NCBI RefSeq assembly: GCF_002177115.1
Contig: NZ_MVAG01000193.1
Coordinates: 62,001-126,000, forward strand
Direction: 5' to 3'
DNA: 64,000 bases
Origin: Chryseobacterium mucoviscidosis
GTDB lineage: Bacteria > Bacteroidota > Bacteroidia > Flavobacteriales > Weeksellaceae
In this document: in pieces, positions 18,586 through 26,699 of the stretch
Layout: each line of letters begins with the position of its first letter
How positions within the stretch are numbered: the stretch's first letter is position 1
Notes under the pieces: generated by a model
Databases searched by the model: none
What the model was told of the DNA's origin: nothing
Seen by the model: the letters and a program-made list of their open reading frames with translations, nothing else
Program-made: the position numbers and the translations under genes

Positions 18586-18712
18586 ATGATCAGAGTCATA
18601 TGATACAAGAATAGTAATAACTAAATTTAACAAATAACATTTAAATGTTTTAGTATCTCAGTAAGTTTGCCTCTCATTAGTGAGAGGTTTTTTTTATTAT
18701 GACTCAGATCAT
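18586..18712. repeat. Inverted repeat enclosing a terminator hairpin
   Basis: ATGATCAGAGTCAT (18586-18599) and ATGACTCAGATCAT (18699-18712) are inverted copies with 13 of 14 matches. Between them lies the hairpin at 18670-18696. The arms could close a long stem in an RNA of about 125 bases. Confidence 0.45.
18670..18696 (+). terminator. Orphan intrinsic terminator
   Basis: A perfect 7-bp stem CCTCTCA/TGAGAGG with loop TTAG is followed by about nine T residues. No plus-strand gene precedes it within 800 bases, so its substrate would be a non-coding transcript. Confidence 0.7.
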
Positions 18713-18777
18713 ATCAGAAAAAATAGTTTTATTGTAGCTTTAAAACTTCAATTTCCATTCGTTTTAACAGTTTTAGA

Positions 18778-18810
18778 AACTTCTCAGTTTTTCTGGGAAG
18801 TTTTTATTTT
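18778..18810 (+). terminator. Second orphan terminator
   Basis: The 10-bp stem AACTTCTCAG/CTGGGAAGTT (one G-T pair, loop TTTTT) is followed by TTTTTATTTT. As with the hairpin 80 bases upstream, no plus-strand gene precedes it. Confidence 0.65.
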
Positions 18811-18868
18811 CAGGTGCGAAAATCTGTAAAATGAGAAATTGTCGGGAAAAGGTCTGGAAATCATAAAA

Positions 18869-18906
18869 AAAATCCCTAAACGCTTAAACAGCAATTTAGG
18901 GATTTT
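18869..18906 (-). terminator. Terminator of tRNA-Cys
   Basis: On the minus strand the 11-bp stem AAATCCCTAAA/TTTAGGGATTT with a 14-base loop ends in a run of T residues, directly after the tRNA 3' end. Confidence 0.75.
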
Positions 18907-18910
18907 AAAG

Positions 18911-18981
18911 AGGTACCTAGCGGATTCGAACCGCTGTAGATGGTGTTGCAGACCACTGCCTAGCCGCTCGGCCAAAGTACC
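18911..18981 (-). tRNA. tRNA-Cys (GCA)
   Basis: Read on the minus strand, the acceptor GGTACTT pairs with AGGTACC and the discriminator is T. The anticodon loop CTGCAAC carries GCA, and the T-loop contains GGTTCGAATCC. The length is 71 bases and CCA is not encoded. The A-box-like TGGCCGAGCGG segment is also present. Confidence 0.95.
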
Positions 18982-19037
18982 ATTTACCATTTTTGAGGTG
19001 TGCAAATATAGTAAAATTTATTTTCGAACAAAAATTT

Positions 19038-19547
19038 TTAAGCAATTTCTTTCGTGCCAATGCTCTCTATTTCGCTTTTTGCCTGTCTTTCAGTCTCATA
19101 ATTTTTAGTATGAATTACCCTTGTATCGCTCCAACTGTCGTGCCATCCGTTTTCGCCAAGAAAAGAAAGTACATCAAAAGGAACAAGTCTTGAAATATTC
19201 CGTATAAAATAATCCTGTAAAGTAGGAGATGTACCGTCTGTCATAATAACTTTCGTTCCTGTAATATATTTGCCTATTGTTTTTCCTTTTGTAAAATATT
19301 CCATAAGAAAAGTATATAGAAAATATACAACCGAAGTAAGGATGATATCGGCAAGACGCCCAATTCCGGATAGTTTATAAATCATTGGAGTGAAATAATA
19401 CATTCCAAAAACATTATCAATAAAAACTAAAGCAATACCAAGAAGGAAGAAGAACAGATTCATCACCAGTTTATCAATAAAAAGATTTGCAAATCTTTGC
19501 CATTTCGTTGCTCTGTGGATATCCACAATTTTAAGGTACTTTCTCAT
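19038..19547 (-). CDS. RDD family membrane protein
   Basis: The 169-residue protein has an early WQRFANLFIDKLVM motif carrying the Arg and Asp of the RDD family, then hydrophobic segments at about 29-48 and 62-85, and TKGKTIGKYITGTKVI (about 106-121), a typical RDD stretch. It ends with the signature NISRLVPFDVLSFL. RDD proteins are small inner-membrane proteins of poorly known function, some linked to ion transport. It starts at 19547, close after the DUF4403 gene, so the two may be co-transcribed. Confidence 0.85.
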   Translation of the reverse strand: MRKYLKIVDIHRATKWQRFANLFIDKLVMNLFFFLLGIALVFIDNVFGMYYFTPMIYKLSGIGRLADIILTSVVYFLYTFLMEYFTKGKTIGKYITGTKVIMTDGTSPTLQDYFIRNISRLVPFDVLSFLGENGWHDSWSDTRVIHTKNYETERQAKSEIESIGTKEIA

Positions 19548-19568
19548 GTGTATTAGTTTTTAATAATT

Positions 19569-20933
19569 TTAAATTCCTGTTAGTGTTAATTTTAAGGTAG
19601 CTTTAGTATCAATAACGGCAGTAATTCCGTAAGGATTGAGTAGGATTTTGCTGGGTTTGAGGCTGAATACTTTTCCATTCATTTTTAAGCCCTTATAATA
19701 TTCTTTATTGAATGCTTCTTCAATACTTTTCTTTGAACTGTTTTCCAGTTCCTGAGTAGGAATTCCGTATTCTTCTTCAATCATTTTTACGATTCGTCCT
19801 TTGAAAAGGAGAGTAGCTGTTTTTTGAAGGAAATTTGCCGTTTTCAGGTTGAATTTTGTATTGGACAATACAATTTTCTTTTTGGCTTCATCATACACCG
19901 GAATACCTGAAATAAAAGCTTTTCCGTTTACATATCCTTCGGTTTCCGCTTCTATCATCACCTTATCATCAACGCCATATACTTTAATATCTTTAATTTT
20001 TACGGATGAACCTCTTACATCATATTCCTTATTCAGAAACATATTTCTCGCAATATTGGTCGCTTCTGTAAACGGAATATTGGCGGTTGTCTGAAGCAGA
20101 AACTGATTTCCCAAAGTCGGAATGAAAGTGAAACCGGGAGCCGACTTTATCGCCGGTGAAGAACCGGGCTGACTTCCCGTGAATGTTTCAGAAAAAACAT
20201 CAATCCCGATGTTGGTATCAATCTGGTTGGCGTAAAATTTTAGAGGAGTGATGTTTACCTTTACCGGAGAAACTTTCAGCCACGTTTTGTATTCTTCAGA
20301 AATATTAAAAGGCTGTGCAAAAACATTCCACGCCATTACGGCGTATTGCTGAAAGTTGAGCTGGGTTGCCATTTGGCTGTCGATGGTTTTACAGAATTTC
20401 TGCTGTTGTTCCACCAGACTCTTTTCCACCAGAGAAGTAATCGGGATTTTAATTCTCCCGTAATCCAGAACCGGTTTGGTTACCCATCGGAAACCGTTAG
20501 GTTTTGTGTTGGTCGTGATCGTCCAGTTATTCTGAAAATTTAATACCGCATTAAAAGACATTACCGTTTCAAAAGTAGTATTCTGGTACGTATAAAGTCC
20601 CAATGTTCCGATGCCTTTTTCTGCCCATATTTTCAGAGGAACTTCGATTAATATATTTTGATTCGTTCCTCCTGCAAGACGAATAGGACCGGTTTTCCAT
20701 ACTTTTACTTTAAACTGGTCATTGTCATTATCCGTGTAAGAATCGTCCTGATAAATCAGATCTTTTACCGATGCATTAATCAGATTGCTGATCTCTGAAA
20801 GCGGAATGGCAACCGGCATCGTAATACTGGATTTTACTTTCGGAAAATTATAGTTCGGAACTTCAGAACTCATCGTGGTCTGTGCGGAAACAGCCGTACA
20901 AAACAGAAGAAATATTATTTTTACAACTTTCAA
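19569..20933 (-). CDS. DUF4403 secreted protein
   Basis: This 454-residue protein has a signal peptide (cleavage near VSAQ, residue 18) and a long beta-rich domain with repeated strand patterns (SSITMPVAIPLSEISNLIN, GYVNGKAFISGIPVYDEAKKKIVLSN), consistent with the DUF4403 family. The related fold belongs to lipid-binding tubular proteins, so a lipid-handling periplasmic role is conceivable but unproved. The start is TTG at 20933: no ATG lies upstream in frame, and the signal peptide begins there. It is 32 bases downstream of folB. Confidence 0.8.
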   Translation of the reverse strand: MKVVKIIFLLFCTAVSAQTTMSSEVPNYNFPKVKSSITMPVAIPLSEISNLINASVKDLIYQDDSYTDNDNDQFKVKVWKTGPIRLAGGTNQNILIEVPLKIWAEKGIGTLGLYTYQNTTFETVMSFNAVLNFQNNWTITTNTKPNGFRWVTKPVLDYGRIKIPITSLVEKSLVEQQQKFCKTIDSQMATQLNFQQYAVMAWNVFAQPFNISEEYKTWLKVSPVKVNITPLKFYANQIDTNIGIDVFSETFTGSQPGSSPAIKSAPGFTFIPTLGNQFLLQTTANIPFTEATNIARNMFLNKEYDVRGSSVKIKDIKVYGVDDKVMIEAETEGYVNGKAFISGIPVYDEAKKKIVLSNTKFNLKTANFLQKTATLLFKGRIVKMIEEEYGIPTQELENSSKKSIEEAFNKEYYKGLKMNGKVFSLKPSKILLNPYGITAVIDTKATLKLTLTGI

Positions 20934-20965
20934 TTGTGTGATTTTTTATAAATGAATATCAGAAT

Positions 20966-21328
20966 TTAAGGCTTAAAACTTTTTTCAAGCTCAATACTTG
21001 CTCCTGTCATTTCGCCTTTCATCGGTGGAGCTGTTTTCGTTATTTTTAATTTGATATAATCTACCTGCGGAAATGTCTCATGAATTTTAAAGATGATTCT
21101 TCCTGCGACGTGTTCCAGCAATTTAGACTTTATTTTCATTTCCTCATGAATGATATCATTGATGTCTGCGTAACTGATCGTATCTTTCAGATCATCAGAC
21201 GCCGCTGCATTCCAGAGGTCGGTATGAAGTTCTGCATTTACAATATAATAGGTACCAACAATATTTTCTTCCGGAAGAACACCGTGGTAAGCGTATATTT
21301 TTACATTTTCTAAATAAATCGTGCTCAT
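20966..21328 (-). CDS. folB: Dihydroneopterin aldolase
   Basis: FolB cleaves 7,8-dihydroneopterin to 6-hydroxymethyl-7,8-dihydropterin and glycolaldehyde in folate synthesis. The 120-residue length is standard. VKIYAYHGVLPEEN near the N-terminus carries the conserved Tyr-His-Gly-Glu region, SYADINDIIHEEM lies in the middle, and the pterin-binding KITKTAPPMKGEMTG segment is near the C-terminus. It lies 5 bases after thrC on the same strand, so it may belong to the thr transcript. Confidence 0.93.
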   Translation of the reverse strand: MSTIYLENVKIYAYHGVLPEENIVGTYYIVNAELHTDLWNAAASDDLKDTISYADINDIIHEEMKIKSKLLEHVAGRIIFKIHETFPQVDYIKLKITKTAPPMKGEMTGASIELEKSFKP

Positions 21329-21333
21329 AGCTC

Positions 21334-22635
21334 TTAAATTTCTGTAAGCAAAAATCGTTTTAATTCTGCAAAATCTGGATTTATTTCAATACTTTTTTTC
21401 TCTTTTTTCATTAATAATTCTAAAGAGTCGGGTAAATCTACTGAAGTCTGAATGGCTTTTTCCACTGCCTGAGGAAATTTTACGGGATGTGCGGTTCCCA
21501 GAATAAAGCCCTTTTTAGGATTATCTTCAAAGTGTTTTTCCATAGCAGCATACGCAACTGCGGCGTGAGGATCGAGCAGATGACTGTATTTTTCATATAC
21601 ATTTTTAATAGATGCTAAGGTTTTTTCATCATCCACAGAATATCCTGAAATTATATCCGTTACATCCTGAAACTTATTCCCGAAAAGCGTTAAAATTCTC
21701 ACGAAATTACTCGGATTTCCTACGTCCATTGCATTAGAAAGCGTAGCTACCGTTTCTTTTATCTGTAATTTTTGTGTTCTTAAATAGTTGGGAATAACAT
21801 CGTTTTCGTTACACGCAGCAATAAAATGTTCTACAGGAAGTCCCCGGAAATAAGCTAAAATTCCGGCACACAGATTGCCGAAATTTCCGCTTGGGACGGC
21901 AATAACAGGTTTTCCATTTTCTGTTTTTTTCCATTGCTTCAGCGCGAGCAGATAATAAATTTGCTGAGGAAGCCATCTTGCGACATTAATGGAATTGGCA
22001 GATGTTAAAAATAATTTTGAATTAATTTCTGCGTCCGAGAAAGCCTGTTTTACCAAATTCTGGCAATCATCAAAGCTGCCATCAACTTCTAAAGCAGAAA
22101 TATTTTCGCCAAGTGCGGTTAACTGCTTTTCCTGAACTTCGCTTACCCGATTTTTTGGATAGAGAATAACCACATTAATATTTTCAGTTTTATAAAATCC
22201 ATTCGCAACGGCTCCTCCTGTATCTCCCGATGTAGCAACCAAAACCGTTACTTTTTTATTTTCACTTTTCAGAAAGTAGGAGAGGCAGCGGCTCATAAAT
22301 CGGGCTCCCACATCTTTAAAGGCTAAAGTTGGTCCATGAAAAAGCTCTAAAGAATAGATGTTTTCATTGATTTTTTTCAACGGAATTTCAAAATTGATGG
22401 TCTCCGAAACGATTTCTTTTAGAACCTCTGAAGGAATTTCGTTTCCCACAAAATCTTTCATGCATCGGTAGGCAATTTCTTCATCGGTATAAAGGTCTAA
22501 ATTTTCAATAAAATCTTTTTCAAATAATGGGATATACTCTGGGAAAAACAGTCCTTTTTCTTTTCCCTGTCCTTTTATGGTAGCTGTTTTGAAATCAACA
22601 ACTTCTTCTTTATCTTTTAAATTATAATACTTCAT
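21334..22635 (-). CDS. thrC: Threonine synthase
   Basis: ThrC makes threonine from O-phosphohomoserine with pyridoxal phosphate. The 433 residues include LELFHGPTLAFKDVGARF (about 96-113), where the Lys of FKD binds PLP. The phosphate-binding ATSGDTGGAVANG is at about 133-145 and a PSGNFGNLCAG loop follows near 246. The N-terminal YYNLKDKEEVVDF region is typical of the longer, E. coli-like class. It is the third gene of thrABC, 11 bases after thrB. Confidence 0.96.
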   Translation of the reverse strand: MKYYNLKDKEEVVDFKTATIKGQGKEKGLFFPEYIPLFEKDFIENLDLYTDEEIAYRCMKDFVGNEIPSEVLKEIVSETINFEIPLKKINENIYSLELFHGPTLAFKDVGARFMSRCLSYFLKSENKKVTVLVATSGDTGGAVANGFYKTENINVVILYPKNRVSEVQEKQLTALGENISALEVDGSFDDCQNLVKQAFSDAEINSKLFLTSANSINVARWLPQQIYYLLALKQWKKTENGKPVIAVPSGNFGNLCAGILAYFRGLPVEHFIAACNENDVIPNYLRTQKLQIKETVATLSNAMDVGNPSNFVRILTLFGNKFQDVTDIISGYSVDDEKTLASIKNVYEKYSHLLDPHAAVAYAAMEKHFEDNPKKGFILGTAHPVKFPQAVEKAIQTSVDLPDSLELLMKKEKKSIEINPDFAELKRFLLTEI

Positions 22636-22646
22636 AGGCTGATTTT

Positions 22647-23570
22647 TTATTTTTCAATAATTTCTATTCCTTTAGGGTTTACTTTAGAGACATAAGCGAA
22701 ACTTTCAATGTTGATTGTACGGTAAACAGATTTCATCATTTCTGCTATTTCGTATGAAATTTTTTCGTTTTCGGAAAGCATAAAAACGGAAGGTCCTGAA
22801 CCTGAAATACCTCCGCCTAAAGCCCCTAAACCGAGACTTTTTTCTTTAATTTCATCGAATTTAGGAATCAGAATACTTCTTACAGGCTCTACGATCACAT
22901 CTTTTAAACTTCTTCCGATCAGTCCGAAATCATTATTCTGGATTCCGGCAACCAGCCCTGCGATATTTCCCCATTGCTCTATGGCATCCTTTAGAAGAAT
23001 ATTTTTCTTCAGAATCTGTCTTGCATCAGAAGTTTTTACTTCGACTTGCGGATGAAAAGCCGTTACAAATAAGTCCGGTGCATTCAGTGGAATAATATCA
23101 ATAGGATCTGAAGATTTGATTAATGTTATTCCACCAAAAATACAGGGTGTAATATTGTCTGCATGTTTCACTCCTGAAGCTAATTCTTCACCAAACATGG
23201 CAAAATAAATCATTTCTTCTTTAGAGAGAATATTTCCCAGCAACCAGTTGGCTCCAAGAGCGGCTCCTGCTGCACTTGCCGCACTGGAACCCAGTCCGCT
23301 TCCGGGTTTTATCTTTTTATGGATGATTACCTCGAAGCCGTTTTTAAGGTTTAATTCCTCCTGAATTTTCAATAAAACTTTTCCGGCAACATTTTTTGAC
23401 GTTTCTTCCGGCAGTCCGAAATCGTCTGTGTGTCTGATGATGATTTCAGAGGTTTCCAGCAGTTTCAGTTCCATTACATCAAACGGTTCATGGATTGCCA
23501 TTCCTAAAATATCGAATCCGCAAACCAGATTGGCAATGGTAGCAGGAACTTTTAATTTAACTTTTTTCAT
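22647..23570 (-). CDS. thrB: Homoserine kinase
   Basis: ThrB phosphorylates homoserine in threonine synthesis. The 307-residue protein is a GHMP kinase: VPATIANLVCGFDILGMA at the N-terminus, the ATP-binding PGSGLGSSAASAAGAALGAN near 90, and the C-terminal LGGGISGSGPSVFMLSE loop. It starts with ATG at 23570 and lies 10 bases after thrA. Confidence 0.96.
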   Translation of the reverse strand: MKKVKLKVPATIANLVCGFDILGMAIHEPFDVMELKLLETSEIIIRHTDDFGLPEETSKNVAGKVLLKIQEELNLKNGFEVIIHKKIKPGSGLGSSAASAAGAALGANWLLGNILSKEEMIYFAMFGEELASGVKHADNITPCIFGGITLIKSSDPIDIIPLNAPDLFVTAFHPQVEVKTSDARQILKKNILLKDAIEQWGNIAGLVAGIQNNDFGLIGRSLKDVIVEPVRSILIPKFDEIKEKSLGLGALGGGISGSGPSVFMLSENEKISYEIAEMMKSVYRTINIESFAYVSKVNPKGIEIIEK

Positions 23571-23580
23571 AAGCTAACTT

Positions 23581-26025
23581 TTAAACTGAACGGAGGATAT
23601 CTGCGAAAACACCACTTGCTGTTACTTCTGCACCGGCTCCCGCACCTTTTACAACAAGAGGCTGTTCATAATATCTCAAAGTTTTGAAAATTAAGATATT
23701 ATCTTTTCCATACAGGTGAAAAAGATCGCTTTCCGGAGCAATATGCTTCAGTCCTACTTTTGCTTTTCCTTCTTTAAATTCTGCAACATATTTTAAAATT
23801 TTGCCTTTACTTTTTGCTTCCTCCAAAAGATTCCTGAAATGATCTTCATATTTGGAAAGTGCATCATAAAAGTCGTTTACGCTTCCTTTCATGCATTCTT
23901 CAGGAAGAAAACTTTCATTTTCAACAGAAGTAAACTCAATGGGATAGCCTGCTTCTCTGGCAAGAATAATAATTTTTCTGGCGACGTCTGTTCCCGCTAA
24001 ATCAAGTCGGGGATCGGGTTCTGTGTAACCTTCTTTTTGAGCCTGAGCCACAATTTCAGAAAATGTTCTGCTTCCGTCGTAATTGTTGAACACAAAATTT
24101 AAAGTTCCGCTGAGAACCGCCTGAATAGAAGTGATTTTATCACCGCTTCGGATAAGATCATTGATTGTTCCGATAATTGGCAATCCTGCTCCCACATTGG
24201 TTTCAAATAGAAATTGACAACTGTGGTTTCTGGCTGTATTTTTTAGATTTTTATAATTTTCAAAATCAGAAGAAGCGGCAATCTTATTACATGCAACAAT
24301 GTTTACACTTCTCTTCAGAAGTTGCTCATAGATATTCGGAACTTCAGAACTGGCGGTAACATCTACGAAGACAGAGTTTCTTAGATTTCTTGAAATAATT
24401 TCCTGCGCAAATTTTTCCGCAGAAGCTTCCTGACCATTTTGATCGAAGCCAGTAAATTCATTTTCTGAAATCCCTTTGTCTGAGAAAATCATCTTACGGC
24501 TGTTGGACAGTCCTGCAATTCTTAAATTAACTAAAAGGTGTTCTTTAAGATAGTCGTTCTGGCTATAGATCTGCTGAATTAATTTCATTCCCACATTTCC
24601 TGTTCCGCAGATGTAGAGATGTACCTGTTTTATTTCGGACTCAAAAAATTCTTCATGCAATACATTAACCGCTTTTGTAATATCTTTTTCTGAAATAACA
24701 ATGCTGATGTTTTTTTCTGATGATCCCTGAGCAATTGCTCTGATATTGACGCCGTTATTTCCCAGACAACCGAACATTTTGGCGCTTACGCCGCTTCTGC
24801 TTTTCATGTTTTCTCCCACCAAAGCAACAATCGCAAGATCTGTTTCTATTTTTACCGGATCAATTCTTTTGAGCTTTAAATCATCTTCAAAAGCAGAATC
24901 AATGGCACTTTTTGCATTTAAGATATCCTTTTCGCTGATTGCAATCGTGATAGAGTGTTCTGAAGAACTTTGGGTAATTAAAATGACATTAATTTTCTCC
25001 TGACTCAGGCATTGAAATAGTTTTGCGGAAACTCCGGGAATGCCTATCATCCCGCTTCCTTCTAAAGTAAGCAGAGCAATGTGGCTCATATTGGATACAC
25101 CGACAGCAATTTGTTCATTTTCTAAATGAGATTTTTTTACATGATGAGAAATCAATGTTCCCTGAGCTTCAGGATCGAAAGTATTTTTAATTCTCAGATT
25201 GATATTTTTCACCATTACCGGCTGAATGGTTGGAGGATAGAGAACTTTTGCCCCAAAATGAGAAAGTTCCATCGCTTCGGAGTATGAAATTTCAGCAATA
25301 GGCTTAGCGTTGGAAACCAAGCGCGGATCTGAAGTCATCATTCCGCTTACATCGGTCCAGATCTCGAGTTCATCTGCATGGACAACAGAAGCAATGATTG
25401 ACGCTGTGTAATCTGAACCGCCTCTGCCTAATGTTGTGGCATTTTCTTTTGCATCTTTAGCAATGAATCCCGGAGTAATAATGATCTGATTTTTATTTTC
25501 ATTCAGAAATTTTGTCAGATTATTTTCTGTAGCTTCAAAATTTACTTTTGCGTTGGTGAAATTGCTGTCTGTAACGATGTGAGAATCCATCCATAATGCA
25601 TCCAAACCATTTGATTTCAGTCTGGCTGTAATAATATTTGAAGAAAGAAATTCGCCGTACGATGTAATTTTATCTTTGATTCTGTCTGTAAACTCTTTCA
25701 GGATAAAAATGCTGTTGCAGATGTCCTCAATATCATTAAAATGTTTTTTTACGAAACTGAGCCATGAACTTTGTTCTGAAAAAGGAATCAGGTCTTTAAT
25801 GAGATCTAAATGTTTTTCTTCCAGATTTTTAAGGATATGAAGATAATTTTCATTGTTGTGAGAAGCGGCTTCTGCAGCCATTATCAATTGATCTGTAACA
25901 TCGTGAAGTGCTGAAACTACAACGACGATTCTGTTTTTCTGAGATTCTTTTTTAATAATGTTTTCTACCAACATTATATTTTGTGAATGGGCAACTGAAG
26001 TTCCCCCGAATTTTAAAACTTTCAT
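23581..26025 (-). CDS. thrA: Bifunctional aspartate kinase / homoserine dehydrogenase
   Basis: The 814-residue enzyme catalyses the first and third steps from aspartate to homoserine. The kinase half starts with KFGGTSVAH (residues 4-12) and contains TLGRGGSDYTA near 208. Two ACT domains follow (about 310-460; SGMIGIPGVSAKLF, SRSGVSAKMFGCLG), which normally sense threonine. The dehydrogenase half starts at ICGTGNVGMKL near 465 and includes TNVGAGLPIIGTI and GYTEPDPRLDLAGTDVARK. It heads the operon thrA-thrB-thrC and is preceded by a threonine-rich leader peptide (26114-26218), consistent with attenuation plus feedback inhibition. Confidence 0.97.
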   Translation of the reverse strand: MKVLKFGGTSVAHSQNIMLVENIIKKESQKNRIVVVVSALHDVTDQLIMAAEAASHNNENYLHILKNLEEKHLDLIKDLIPFSEQSSWLSFVKKHFNDIEDICNSIFILKEFTDRIKDKITSYGEFLSSNIITARLKSNGLDALWMDSHIVTDSNFTNAKVNFEATENNLTKFLNENKNQIIITPGFIAKDAKENATTLGRGGSDYTASIIASVVHADELEIWTDVSGMMTSDPRLVSNAKPIAEISYSEAMELSHFGAKVLYPPTIQPVMVKNINLRIKNTFDPEAQGTLISHHVKKSHLENEQIAVGVSNMSHIALLTLEGSGMIGIPGVSAKLFQCLSQEKINVILITQSSSEHSITIAISEKDILNAKSAIDSAFEDDLKLKRIDPVKIETDLAIVALVGENMKSRSGVSAKMFGCLGNNGVNIRAIAQGSSEKNISIVISEKDITKAVNVLHEEFFESEIKQVHLYICGTGNVGMKLIQQIYSQNDYLKEHLLVNLRIAGLSNSRKMIFSDKGISENEFTGFDQNGQEASAEKFAQEIISRNLRNSVFVDVTASSEVPNIYEQLLKRSVNIVACNKIAASSDFENYKNLKNTARNHSCQFLFETNVGAGLPIIGTINDLIRSGDKITSIQAVLSGTLNFVFNNYDGSRTFSEIVAQAQKEGYTEPDPRLDLAGTDVARKIIILAREAGYPIEFTSVENESFLPEECMKGSVNDFYDALSKYEDHFRNLLEEAKSKGKILKYVAEFKEGKAKVGLKHIAPESDLFHLYGKDNILIFKTLRYYEQPLVVKGAGAGAEVTASGVFADILRSV

Positions 26026-26057
26026 TATTTGTTTTTTAATTATAGAAAATTGAATTT

Positions 26058-26122
26058 TACTCTTTAGGAAAAAGAGTACGCAGGCTTATAATGATATGTG
26101 AAAATGCACCCCGTTATGGGGT
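26058..26122 (-). promoter_or_regulatory. Candidate attenuator of the thr operon
   Basis: Three possible pairings are visible on the minus strand. (1) Hairpin ACCCC/GGGGT with loop ATAAC (26108-26122) overlaps the last Thr codon and stop codon of the leader peptide. (2) A perfect 8-bp terminator-like hairpin TACTCTTT/AAAGAGTA with a five-base loop lies at 26058-26078. (3) GGGGTGC (26106-26112) can pair with GTACTCT (26073-26079), the left arm of hairpin 2, giving an antiterminator. A ribosome stalled at the Thr codons would leave GGGGTGC free; one at the stop codon would cover it. The weak point is the lack of a clean T-run after hairpin 2, where the sequence is AAAATTCAATTTTC. Confidence 0.6.
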
Positions 26123-26218
26123 AGTTGTAGTTGTTGTAGCAATAATAGAAACAAAAGATACTTCCGAAATAGAGAAAATCGGAGTGGAAATATCTGATAT
26201 TTTTATTAATAAATTCAT
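26114..26218 (-). CDS. thrL: Threonine/isoleucine-rich leader peptide of the thr operon
   Basis: A 34-codon ORF lies 88 bases upstream of thrA on the same strand. It runs ATG (26218) to TAA (26114) and ends Ile-Ile-Ala followed by six consecutive threonine codons and Pro, with seven Ile codons in all. This is the codon pattern of the enterobacterial thrL leader, where uncharged tRNA-Thr or tRNA-Ile stalls the ribosome. The stop codon lies inside a hairpin. The product itself is expected to have no function. The gene symbol is by analogy; no sequence homology is claimed. Confidence 0.75.
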   Translation of the reverse strand: MNLLIKISDISTPIFSISEVSFVSIIATTTTTTP

Positions 26219-26229
26219 TACTGTACAAA

Positions 26230-26237
26230 CAAATGTA
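26230..26237 (-). promoter_or_regulatory. Predicted -7 box of the thr operon
   Basis: On the minus strand TACATTTG matches TAnnTTTG, 11 bases before the leader ATG. This implies an almost leaderless leader transcript. A weak GTTAA near the -33 position is the best upstream candidate. The flanking TGTACATTTGTTTGTACA is also an inverted repeat (TGTACA arms, 26223-26240) and could be an operator. Confidence 0.5.
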
Positions 26238-26240
26238 CAA

Positions 26241-26485
26241 ATTTTTTTGAATAATTAACTTGTTTGTTTGAATTTAATTGAATTAGTTTCACAAATTGTA
26301 ACTAATTTTTTTTATTCAGTCAACATCCTGTAAAATACAAATTTTGTTATTAAGTTTCTGAATTTTAGATTTTTAATGATTTTTTATAAATACTTTTTAC
26401 TAAATAAGAATTAATTTATCGATAAAAGGTGATTTATTGTGTTTTTTTATTAATTTTAGGCATTCACCAAAACAAATTAATTATT
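26241..26485. other. AT-rich divergent upstream region
   Basis: This stretch separates the thr promoter from the GG-leader peptides. It is very AT-rich. A promoter for the plus-strand peptides is expected here but no convincing TAnnTTTG box with a TTG was found. No further gene is supported. Confidence 0.4.
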
Positions 26486-26680
26486 ATGAAAAATCTAAAA
26501 AAACTGAACAGGCAGAATCTGCGTTCAATCAGCGGAGGTATTACAGACAATTGTGTGGTAGATTCGGATTGTGGTCCAAAAGGATGTGCGGTATGTACAG
26601 ATCTGAGAGGTAGAAGAGTATGTCTTTATCTTAACAACGATCCGTCTAATCCCAATAGCTGCTTAATATTAGAAGGTTAA
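26486..26680 (+). CDS. Bacteriocin-like GG-leader peptide, Cys-rich
   Basis: A 64-residue precursor begins at ATG 26486 with MKNLKKLNRQNLRSISGG, a double-glycine leader of the ComC/bacteriocin type that peptidase-containing ABC transporters cut. The mature part of about 46 residues has six cysteines (CVVDSDCGPKGCAVC and later ones) and may be disulfide-linked. A longer ORF starting at 26429 adds a hydrophobic stretch but loses the leader start, so the later ATG is preferred. No transporter or modification enzyme is nearby. Similar orphan 'bacteriocin-like' peptides are common in Chryseobacterium; their activity is unknown. Confidence 0.75.
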   Translation: MKNLKKLNRQNLRSISGGITDNCVVDSDCGPKGCAVCTDLRGRRVCLYLNNDPSNPNSCLILEG

Positions 26681-26699
26681 AAACTCAATTATAATTATT

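Noticed and set aside
18784..19108. Two frames that overlap tRNA-Cys
   Set aside because: They translate the tRNA gene and its terminator and have no family features.
26041..26240. A metabolite riboswitch ahead of thrA
   Set aside because: No known aptamer core is visible; the Thr-rich short ORF explains the leader better.
26429..26485. A longer start for the first GG-leader peptide
   Set aside because: The extension is hydrophobic and would put the GG leader in the wrong place; the ATG at 26486 fits the leader family.
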